From Symbiobacterium terraclitae (GTDB lineage: Bacteria > Bacillota > Sulfobacillia > Symbiobacteriales > Symbiobacteriaceae), in NCBI RefSeq assembly GCF_017874315.1, contig NZ_JAGGLG010000016.1, positions 1-64,000 on the forward strand: a DNA stretch of 64,000 nucleotides, in the 5' to 3' direction. Shown here one piece after another: positions 58,087 to 64,000 of this stretch (its first letter is position 1; each line of letters opens with the position of its first letter). The position numbers were made by a program, and so were the translations under genes. The notes under the pieces were generated by a model. The model searched no databases, was not told where the DNA came from, and saw nothing but the letters and a program-made list of their open reading frames with translations.

Positions 58087-59331
58087 CTACCGCCCTCGGC
58101 GGCTGCGGAAGCCCTGGTGGCGCATCTGCTTCCGGGTGGTCGCGTCGAACGGCGCCGCGGTGATGACCTCGGCCTGCGCCCGCAGGGACGCCGCCTGCTC
58201 CGCAGCCCGGGCGTCGCCCGCCGCGGCCTGCGCCTCCAGGTCCTCGGCGGCCTGGATGAGCCGGAGGGCCGCACCCTGCAGGTCGCCCCGATCGGCCAGC
58301 TCGACGGCCTCGTCCCACGCCGTGCTGGCCTGGCTGAGCCGCACCTGCCGCATCACCGCCTCGTCAGGCGGCTCGCTGAGGCGAGCCGGGTCGTCGGTGA
58401 CCGACAGCGCCACCTCCGCGGAGACGGTGGAGGGCTCGCCGCCCGGGGTCGCGGGCAGGTAGCCCAGTACCACCCGCCCCAGCCTCCCGTCTGCGGGCGG
58501 AGCCGCGACGGCCAGCCGGAACAGGACGCTCTTGGCCTCGCCCCCGTACAGGTCGGGCAGCACCACCTGCACCCGCTGCGGGTTCCCCTGCGGCCGGTAC
58601 CCGACCACGTCGGTGACCGCGACGCCGGGCTCCACCTCCACCCGCAGCTGCAGCCCCTGCACGGCCACCTCCAGCAGCCCCTGCAGCTCACGGCGGAACA
58701 TCTCGGGGATCTTGTCGGGGTCCTCAATGTAGTGGAAGTTGCCGCCGCCGGCCTCCGCCAGGGCGACCAGCAGGTCCTCGTTGAAGTCCGCGCCGACGCC
58801 CATGGTGCTGAGCCCGAGGCCCTTCTCCCGCCAGGCCCTGGCCCAGCCCACCAGCGTTTCGGGCTCCGTCACGCCCACGTTGGCCAGGCCGTCGGTCATG
58901 AGCAGCACGCGGCTGACCACCCCCGGCCCGGCGTGTGACCTGATCTGCTGCATGCCTGTCGCCAGGCCGCCGCTCAGGTTGGTGGAGCCGCCGGCGGCGA
59001 TCCCGGACAGCATCGCCTTGAGGGCGTCCTTCTGTGCCACGGGCTGGCTGGGCAGCGGCACCGTCACCTCGTCGTCGTAGGTGACCACGGCCAGCCGGTC
59101 CGCGTGTCCCACCTGATCCACCAGGAAGCGGAGCGCCTGCTTCGTGAAGTGGAGCTTCGCCCCGTGCATGGAGCCCGACCGGTCCACCACCGCGGCCAGG
59201 TTGAGCGGCGGGCGGCCCCCGGCGTCCCCGGCCGGCGGCGCGGTGATGGTGACCAGCAGGTAGAGCACGCCGCCCGCGGGGCTGATGCAGGTACGGTCCA
59301 GCTGGGCGCAGAGGGTGAGCGAATGGGTCAT
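58087..59331 (-). CDS. VWA-domain (von Willebrand factor A) protein
   Basis: A 414-residue protein with an N-terminal VWA domain. The metal-ion adhesion site is DRSGS (Asp50, Ser52, Ser54), with the Thr in GGSTNLSGGL and the Asp in LLMTDGLANVG. The middle is a beta-rich region, and the C-terminus is a helical Ala/Gln-rich segment ending in a basic tail. There is no signal peptide, so it should be cytoplasmic. Related bacterial VWA proteins of this layout are of unclear role. The ATG at 59331 has GGGAGG 9 nt upstream. The palindrome 41 nt upstream makes it a member of the suspected regulon. Confidence 0.82.
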   Translation of the reverse strand: MTHSLTLCAQLDRTCISPAGGVLYLLVTITAPPAGDAGGRPPLNLAAVVDRSGSMHGAKLHFTKQALRFLVDQVGHADRLAVVTYDDEVTVPLPSQPVAQKDALKAMLSGIAAGGSTNLSGGLATGMQQIRSHAGPGVVSRVLLMTDGLANVGVTEPETLVGWARAWREKGLGLSTMGVGADFNEDLLVALAEAGGGNFHYIEDPDKIPEMFRRELQGLLEVAVQGLQLRVEVEPGVAVTDVVGYRPQGNPQRVQVVLPDLYGGEAKSVLFRLAVAAPPADGRLGRVVLGYLPATPGGEPSTVSAEVALSVTDDPARLSEPPDEAVMRQVRLSQASTAWDEAVELADRGDLQGAALRLIQAAEDLEAQAAAGDARAAEQAASLRAQAEVITAAPFDATTRKQMRHQGFRSRRGR

Positions 59332-59355
59332 GGTGATCGACCTCCCTTCGCGCCC

Positions 59356-59389
59356 AGCGTAGCGCACGCCGGTGACAGCCTGCTGTCAC
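59356..59389 (-). promoter_or_regulatory. VWA gene promoter with GTGACA-N6-TGTCAC palindrome
   Basis: Perfect palindrome arms at 59372-59377 and 59384-59389, spacer GCCTGC. On the minus strand TACGCT (59356-59361) lies exactly 10 nt away, the same geometry as at the BREX and helicase promoters. Confidence 0.6.
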
Positions 59390-59482
59390 TCCGTGCCGCG
59401 GTCGGTCTCGCTCATGTTGCCTTCCGGGGTGTCCGGGGCGAGTCTGCACCCGGTCACCGGCCTGTGCGAAGTCCGCACGGGA

Positions 59483-61021
59483 TCACCATGCAGCCGGCAG
59501 CTGCATCACCTCGACCCCGTGCCAGCGGGCGAACTCGTGCAGGGCCTTCTCCAGCGAGCGCCGCAGACCCCGGCGGTCGCCCGCGCCCGGCTCCAGCTGC
59601 AGGCGGTTCACGATCAGCACGCCGTTCTTCCGGTCCAGCTTCGGGTCCATGCGGCCGACCAGGCTGTCGCCGTAGAGGATCGGCATGGCGTAGTAGCCGT
59701 AACGCCGCTTCTCGGCCGGGGTGTAGACCTCCCACGTGTAGTCGAAGCCGAACAGGTCCTGCAGCCGCTCGCGGCGCCAGAGCAGGTTGTCCAGCGGCGC
59801 CAGAAAGCGGACGGTCCGCCTCGGCGCCCAGTCCTCCGCCGCCTCCAGATACGGCTGGTCCGCCGCCAGGGCAAAGTAGTGCCGCCGCACCCCCTCGACA
59901 GCCACCTCCACCCACTCGCCGGCCCGCACCTTCTCCTCCGCCAGCGCCCGCCGCCTGGCGGCGGTGTAGCTCTGCCAGCCGAAGCGGAAGTCGCCCAGGT
60001 CCACCAGGCGGAAGGCTCGCATGTACTTGTCCAGCAGGAACCGCTGCCACTCGGCCTCGCCCTCGGCCACGTGGGGCGCCGACCAGGGGCGCGAGACGTC
60101 ACCCTCGGTCAGCACCGGGCCGCCGCTGCGGTTTCCGGTTCCCCCACCGGTCCCGTGACCCTCGCTGACTCCGGTGCCCCCGCTGGTCGCTGGACCCTCG
60201 CTGTCACCGGTACCCCCGCTGGTCCCGGGACCCTCGCTGTCACCGGTACCCCCGCTGGTCCCGTGACCCTTGCTGTCACCGGTACCCCCGCTGGTCCCGT
60301 GACCCTCGCCGACATCGGTGGCCCCGCTGTCGCCGACCACCTCGCCGCTGCTGCCGGCGCAGTCGCCGAGCAGCGGTGAACGGAGGCTGTTCAGATCGCC
60401 CGGCAGGCGGGCCTTGACCTCGTCCGGGACCACCCGCTCGGCCAGGTCGTACCACTTCTCGTTCCCGTCCCGGCGGGCGACGAAGATCTCGCCGCCCAGC
60501 CAGAGCAGGTCGATGGCCCTGCCCGAAGCCTTCGACGCCTTGTCGGGCGGGTTGTAGCCGATGCCCATCAGCCGCGGGCCGTCGTTGCCCACGGCCCGGG
60601 GCGGCAGGGGACCCTCCCGCTGCAGCTGGCTCAGCACCTCGGCCATGCTGCCGGCGAGCGTCGCCCTTGCGGGCAGCTGCCGGGCAGCCAGCATGATGGG
60701 CCAGAAGTCCGGCAGGTCGCGCATGGGCAGCACGCAGCGGGCGTTGGCCAGGTACTCGAAGGCATCGCCGGAGGCGAACAGCCCGTCCAGCATCCCAGGC
60801 CGGTAGCCGCCCACGCGGTTGCGCAGGACCAGGTGATGGTTGCGCTCCACCACCGCGATGGGGTCGAGCTGCACCGCCTCCAGCCGCTCCAGCGCCCGCA
60901 CGACGCCGCGGCGTCCCCTCAGCTCCTTCACCCACGGCTGGATCACCCCCGGCACCTCCAGCAGCCCCTGCGTGAAGAGCAGGAAGCGGCGGGCGGCAGT
61001 CCTCGAAACCCGAACAACCAC
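59483..61021 (-). CDS. YcaQ-like interstrand-crosslink DNA glycosylase (HTH_42)
   Basis: A 512-residue protein of the HTH_42 (AlkZ/YcaQ) superfamily. The conserved block LERLEAVQLDPIAVVERNHHLVLRNRV lies at ~45-70; its Gln-Leu-Asp (51-53) matches the QxD motif I associate with the YcaQ-like branch rather than QxQ of AlkZ. The C-terminal region includes FLAPLDNLLWRRERLQDLFGFDYTWEVYTPAEKRRYGYYAMPILYGD. YcaQ unhooks DNA crosslinks made by alkylating agents. The GTG at 61021 is chosen (GGAGG 7 nt upstream); earlier starts overlap the LexA box. A central insertion at ~residues 235-295 consists of 12-residue repeats absent from the family. Confidence 0.85.
   Translation of the reverse strand: MVVRVSRTAARRFLLFTQGLLEVPGVIQPWVKELRGRRGVVRALERLEAVQLDPIAVVERNHHLVLRNRVGGYRPGMLDGLFASGDAFEYLANARCVLPMRDLPDFWPIMLAARQLPARATLAGSMAEVLSQLQREGPLPPRAVGNDGPRLMGIGYNPPDKASKASGRAIDLLWLGGEIFVARRDGNEKWYDLAERVVPDEVKARLPGDLNSLRSPLLGDCAGSSGEVVGDSGATDVGEGHGTSGGTGDSKGHGTSGGTGDSEGPGTSGGTGDSEGPATSGGTGVSEGHGTGGGTGNRSGGPVLTEGDVSRPWSAPHVAEGEAEWQRFLLDKYMRAFRLVDLGDFRFGWQSYTAARRRALAEEKVRAGEWVEVAVEGVRRHYFALAADQPYLEAAEDWAPRRTVRFLAPLDNLLWRRERLQDLFGFDYTWEVYTPAEKRRYGYYAMPILYGDSLVGRMDPKLDRKNGVLIVNRLQLEPGAGDRRGLRRSLEKALHEFARWHGVEVMQLPAAW
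60135..60314 (-). repeat. Five 36-nt tandem repeats inside glycosylase gene
   Basis: Units start at 60135, 60171, 60207, 60243 and 60279, each exactly 36 nt and beginning CCGGT on the plus strand; the middle three are nearly identical. Each encodes 12 residues of the type GTSGGTGDSEGP, forming a flexible Gly/Ser linker. Confidence 0.9.
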
Positions 61022-61099
61022 GGGCCCTCCTCCCTTCGGCGGCATCCGGCGGCCCTCATCCGGCGCGGCCGCCACGTTTCGGTACTCCCTTCGCCGAAC

Positions 61100-61113
61100 C
61101 GAACTTATGTTCC
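61100..61113. promoter_or_regulatory. LexA (SOS) box upstream of YcaQ-like gene
   Basis: CGAACTTATGTTCC fits the Gram-positive LexA/DinR consensus CGAAC-N4-GTTCG at all positions of GAAC-N4-GTTC. It lies 79 nt upstream of the glycosylase start, so DNA-damage induction is expected. Confidence 0.72.
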
Positions 61114-61441
61114 TGCCGAACATCGACAACGCGACCGGCGCCCTTCTGAAGGGGCGATCGCCCTCGCCTTCGCCGGCCTGCAGATCCGGCCCTTGCCCTG
61201 CCCGGGCGCCGCGCTAGCCGCCGACCCCCGTGCCCACCGCCCCACCGACGGCTCCCGACCCCACCAAACCGCCAATAGCACCCGTCCCCGCAGGCCCGCG
61301 GCCCCGGTGGCTCGCTTCGACGGTCTCGCCCACGCATGGCAGGACCGCCTCATGCTGTGCCAGATCCTGTCTACCGCTCCTCGGTGAGTCGGTCTACTGG
61401 ATTCTCGGTGATCCGGCATGCTGGATTCGTGTGACCGGGAG

Positions 61442-61468
61442 AAATACGGGGAAATCCTCCCCGTATTT
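61442..61468. repeat. Hairpin AAATACGGGGA / TCCCCGTATTT
   Basis: A perfect 11-bp stem with a 5-nt loop. It belongs with the CCCCATATYTCCC-type elements seen here and at 39.2-39.4 kb. Confidence 0.65.
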
Positions 61469-61634
61469 TCCACGAACTACAGGGAGCCTCTCCCCATATT
61501 TCCGTTATGTTAACTTGGTCCTGGCCAACTCCCAGCAGAACGTTGTCGCGTTCTGTCGAAAACGATTTCCCAAAGACCGGGGCACCTGGCTCGAGGTTCC
61601 TCCAGCCCCACCAAGCGGCGCGATATGGTTCCGG

Positions 61635-61666
61635 TTTCCCTGCATTTCGTGCAAAATGCAGGGAAA
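61635..61666. repeat. Hairpin TTTCCCTGCATTT / AAATGCAGGGAAA
   Basis: A perfect 13-bp stem with a 6-nt loop in non-coding DNA, lower in GC than its surroundings. No adjacent gene end explains it as a terminator. Confidence 0.6.
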
Positions 61667-61879
61667 TGCTACCTATATTCCCAGCAGCGGCATCGGCCAG
61701 CAAGGGATGAACGGCATGCGTGCAACGAGAGCGAGTTGTCGTATCGATGCTTGGACAACAGACGGGCGCCGGTGGTCACCATGCGACGGCGAAGGCGGGA
61801 GCCGCCCGGAAAAGGGGATGTCCAATACATGAGGCGGTCTCGCCCATGAACAGCGAGACCGCCTTGGTGCGACCGATGG

Positions 61880-62209
61880 CTAGAAGTCCAGCACCGTGAA
61901 GGGCAGGAACAGCCAGTAGTCATCGATGTTCAGCACCGCCAGCCACCACAGGGCAACGCCGAGGGCCGCAGCGGCTGCGGAGTGCCACCAGGCCCTGATG
62001 AGCCTGTACGAGTGACCCAGGGCGAGCAGAACCAGCACGAACGTGAGGCTGAGCACCAGGAGACCGATCGTATAACCGCTCAGGAAGCTGCAGACATACG
62101 AAGACAGGGCCGCCCACCAGTACCACCGGGGCTTCCCCGACACCCCCAGACCGATCGCAACCAGCGTAAACGGAACAAGCGCCCAGAAGAGGACAGCGAC
62201 GATCGCCAT
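61880..62209 (-). CDS. Small four-helix membrane protein
   Basis: A 109-residue hydrophobic protein with about four membrane segments (VLFWALVPFTLVAIGLGV; WAALSSYVCSFLSGYTIG; LVLSLTFVLVLLALG; AAAAALGVALWWLAVL). I do not recognise a family. The ATG at 62209 has GGGGGAG 5 nt upstream. It is divergent from the Zn/HTH-DUF2087-GIY-YIG-like gene and ends before a long non-coding stretch. Confidence 0.65.
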   Translation of the reverse strand: MAIVAVLFWALVPFTLVAIGLGVSGKPRWYWWAALSSYVCSFLSGYTIGLLVLSLTFVLVLLALGHSYRLIRAWWHSAAAAALGVALWWLAVLNIDDYWLFLPFTVLDF

Positions 62210-62275
62210 TCGCACTCCCCCCACCCCGAAGGTATCCGGCAACCGCCTCAAGTCAAGCGTACCACAAACGGCGCC

Positions 62276-62305
62276 TTGACCGGTACTCAAACATTGCGCT
62301 ATGAT
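62276..62305 (+). promoter_or_regulatory. Promoter of HTH-DUF2087-GIY-YIG-like gene
   Basis: -35 TTGACC (62276-62281) and -10 TATGAT (62300-62305) with an 18-nt spacer. An inverted repeat GTCTA / TAGAC with an 8-nt gap (62306-62323) follows and could be an operator at the transcription start. Confidence 0.65.
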
Positions 62306-62341
62306 GTCTATGCATTCCTAGACGAATCGAGATGATGTCTA

Positions 62342-63568
62342 ATGATTGACTCCGACCTCCTGACTGGCGCCTCGCTGGACGAGCTGAAGCAAGGCTACCG
62401 GGAATCGGCCGAGGCCTACACGTGCATTTGCTGCGGGCAGCGCGTCGAAAAGGGCGTCGTCTACCCGGTCGGCGACCGCCTCTACGAGGCCCAACGGTAC
62501 ATCCGGCACCACATCGCCGCCGCCCACGGGTCGGTCTTCGCCCACCTGGTCGGCCTGGACAAGCCGGCCCACGGCCTCTCTGACCTGCAGCGGCGGCTGC
62601 TCACGCTGCTTTACGATGGCCGCAGCGACGATGAGATCAAGAAGGCGCTCGGAGCAGGCTCCCTCTCCACCATCCGCAACCACCGGTTCATCCTGCGGGA
62701 AAAGGAGCGGCAGGCCCGGCTCTTCCTCGCCATCATGGAACTCCTGAACGAGCGGCTGACCGGCGACGAGACGACCGGTGGCCGGACCCGCAGCCGGGCC
62801 GGCCGGGCTGCGTCCGGGGAGGCGCAGGGCGCCGGCGGCCGGTCCGGCTCCGGTGAGGGCGCAGGCGATGGCCGCGCCGTCCGGGGGCGGCCCCGCGGCG
62901 CAGCGAGCGACCAGGAAATCCTGGCCAGGTACTTCCCCCACGGCCTCGAGGGCCCGCTCCAGCACTTCGGCGGATCTACCCCCATGAAGCACAAGCGCAT
63001 CATCGCCGCGGCGGTGGCCGGGCGCTTCGCCCCCGGGCGCCGGTACAGCGAGCGCGAGGTCAACGAGATTCTGGAACCCATCGCCGAGGACTACGTTTTG
63101 CTGCGCCGGCTCCTCGTCGACTTCGGGTACCTCAGCCGGCTGCCCGACGGCAGCCAGTACTGGCGCAGCGAAACCGATCAAGAAAGGGTGAGCCCCGTGG
63201 ATCGCAGGAAAGAGCTGAAGCGCCTCGCCCGGGAGGCCAAGGCCGAGGGCGGGGTCTTCCAGGTGCGCAATACAAAGAACGGGATGGTCTGGATCGGGGT
63301 CACGCCCAACTTTCGCTCCCTGAACGGGCATCGGTTCCAGCTGGAGATGGGCTCGCACAAGAACAAGGAACTCCAGCAGGCGTGGAACGAGTTCGGCCCC
63401 GATGCCTTCGTCTTCGAGCCGCTCGAGACGCTGGAGGAGCCCGAGACCGGCTACTTCGACCGGGACGACGCCCTGAAGAAGTTGAAGCGGAAGTGGCTGG
63501 AGAAGCTGCAGCCATTCGGCGACCGTGGGTATAATCTTCCCAGTGAACTGGACGAGGGGAACCGTTAG
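62342..63568 (+). CDS. Zn-like/HTH - DUF2087 - GIY-YIG-like fusion protein
   Basis: A 408-residue protein with four parts. Residues ~25-65 carry CxCC (Cys28, 30, 31) and HH...H (56, 57, 62), a possible zinc site. Residues ~78-125 are a LuxR-type helix-turn-helix (LSDLQRRLLTLLYDGRSDDEIKKALG). After a Gly/Arg/Ser linker, ~190-275 match DUF2087 (QEILARYFPH...KRIIAAAVAGRFAPGRRYSEREVNEIL). Residues ~303-395 resemble a GIY-YIG nuclease domain in which the signature reads GVF...WIG. Whether the nuclease is active is uncertain. It is probably a transcription regulator or a DNA-processing protein. ATG start, weak ribosome site, good promoter. Confidence 0.72.
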   Translation: MIDSDLLTGASLDELKQGYRESAEAYTCICCGQRVEKGVVYPVGDRLYEAQRYIRHHIAAAHGSVFAHLVGLDKPAHGLSDLQRRLLTLLYDGRSDDEIKKALGAGSLSTIRNHRFILREKERQARLFLAIMELLNERLTGDETTGGRTRSRAGRAASGEAQGAGGRSGSGEGAGDGRAVRGRPRGAASDQEILARYFPHGLEGPLQHFGGSTPMKHKRIIAAAVAGRFAPGRRYSEREVNEILEPIAEDYVLLRRLLVDFGYLSRLPDGSQYWRSETDQERVSPVDRRKELKRLAREAKAEGGVFQVRNTKNGMVWIGVTPNFRSLNGHRFQLEMGSHKNKELQQAWNEFGPDAFVFEPLETLEEPETGYFDRDDALKKLKRKWLEKLQPFGDRGYNLPSELDEGNR

Positions 63569-63644
63569 CCGCGCCCCGTCAGCATGGGGGCTGATGGCAG
63601 CGACCCCCGCCGGCAGCGGCAACCCCTCCTGTACGGGAGCGTGA

Positions 63645-64000
63645 GTGATCGTGCTCGTCACCGTCCTGGGCCGCTATTCCCCGTACGCGCCGGCAGGCGG
63701 CGCGTGCCCCGGCTTCCTGGTGCAGTCCGGCGGGGTGAACCTCATGCTGGACGGCGGCAACGGCACCGTGTCCCGCCTGCAGCAGCAGGTGGCGGCGGCC
63801 GACCTGACCGCCGTGCTGGTCTCGCACCTGCACCCCGATCACACGGCCGACCTGCACAGCCTCCAGTACCTGATGGCGCACCAGGCCCCCGACCGGGAGC
63901 CGCTCCCGGTCTACGCGCCGGACGTGGCGAACCCCGACCGGCACTGGCTGGAGCCGACCTCCTTCGGCGCCCGCTGGATCCGCCTGCTCCCCTTGCCGGT
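63645..64000 (+). CDS. Metallo-beta-lactamase-fold hydrolase, cut by window end
   Basis: The first ~118 residues of an MBL-fold hydrolase: VTVLGRYSPYAPAGGACPGFLVQ, LMLDGGNGT, then the metal-binding HLHPDHTAD (HxHxDH). The opening resembles RNase Z/arylsulfatase-type or small-molecule hydrolases of this superfamily. The reading frame is open to the last base, so the C-terminus lies outside. GTG at 63645 (GGGAG 5 nt upstream) or 63651. Confidence 0.8.
   Translation, partial: MIVLVTVLGRYSPYAPAGGACPGFLVQSGGVNLMLDGGNGTVSRLQQQVAAADLTAVLVSHLHPDHTADLHSLQYLMAHQAPDREPLPVYAPDVANPDRHWLEPTSFGARWIRLLPLP

Larger units (their letters stand above)
61022..61879. other. Long non-coding region upstream of glycosylase gene
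   Basis: No complete gene is recognised in 858 nt. It holds the LexA box (61100-61113), a hairpin of the CCCCATATYTCCC family (61442-61468) with a single element at ~61489-61504, and a separate perfect hairpin (61635-61666). A minus-strand Gly/Ala-rich tail reading (GAIGGLVGSGAVGGAVGTGVGG before a stop, ~61216-61281) could be a gene remnant. Confidence 0.5.

Noticed and set aside
60135-60314. CRISPR-like 36-nt repeat in minus-strand gene
   Set aside because: Units are contiguous, keep the reading frame of the glycosylase gene and have no spacers.
61216-61281. Glycine-zipper-like tail GAIGGLVGSGAVGGAVGTGVGG on the minus strand
   Set aside because: Too short, stop codon close upstream and no partner sequence; possibly a remnant but not supportable as a gene.
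1-64000. tRNA, rRNA, riboswitch, insertion sequence or prophage genes
   Set aside because: None was recognised by cloverleaf, aptamer, transposase or phage structural-gene pattern; a covariance-model search would be needed to exclude small RNAs.

Overview
The window is high-GC DNA from what looks like a Gram-positive, Firmicutes-type organism. The signs are strong AGGAGG ribosome sites, many GTG and TTG starts, Firmicutes-style regulators (PRD/EIIA, DeoR, WYL), a LexA box of the Bacillus type, an L25/Ctc protein, S-layer-homology remnants and a GntP/PTS transport repertoire. A Symbiobacterium-like thermophile would fit, but that is inference from gene content and composition. The first ~2.2 kb is visibly less GC-rich than the rest.

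Defence island (about 0.4-23 kb). A minus-strand BREX operon runs brxE-brxA-brxB-brxC-pglX-pglZ-brxL from ~16.1 to 2.2 kb. PglX is made as two overlapping genes, a methyltransferase half and a target-recognition half. A PD-(D/E)XK-type protein lies further downstream. Divergent from BREX is a pair made of a DUF2357/McrC-like nuclease and an McrB-like AAA+ GTPase, which converges on a large DEAD/DEAH helicase. BREX and the McrBC-like pair share one intergenic palindrome.

Housekeeping and repair (23-28 kb): L25/Ctc, a DUF4352 membrane protein, a UvrD/PcrA-like helicase, a YciI-like protein, a 26-residue membrane peptide and an S-layer-protein remnant.

Transport and carbon use (28-56 kb). There is a TetR-controlled ABC-2 exporter operon (regulator, permease, two ATPases). 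A DeoR-controlled four-carbon acid sugar operon follows (DUF1537 kinase, PdxA2-like dehydrogenase, GntP permease). Two paralogous GNAT acetyltransferases flank an SDR dehydrogenase. Then come a YhaO/YhaN (SbcDC-like) nuclease pair, an ascorbate-type PTS with split transketolase and PRD/EIIA regulator, and a peptide ABC transporter (dppA-dppB-dppC).

Tail (56-64 kb): a WYL regulator, a low-complexity Gly/Trp/Arg/Lys protein, a VWA protein, a YcaQ-like crosslink-repair glycosylase with a LexA box, a Zn/HTH-DUF2087-GIY-YIG-like fusion, and a truncated metallo-beta-lactamase-fold protein.

The main regulatory signal is an 18-bp palindrome, GTGACA-N6-TGTCAC. It occurs in five promoter regions: BREX/McrBC (one mismatch), the DEAD/DEAH helicase, DUF4352/UvrD, yhaO-yhaN and the VWA gene. 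At four promoters on three of these sites a -10-like hexamer lies exactly 10 nt from the palindrome. This suggests an uncharacterised regulon joining defence and DNA-processing genes. A second habit of this DNA is in-frame minisatellite expansion (36, 39 and 54 nt units) in linkers of unrelated proteins.
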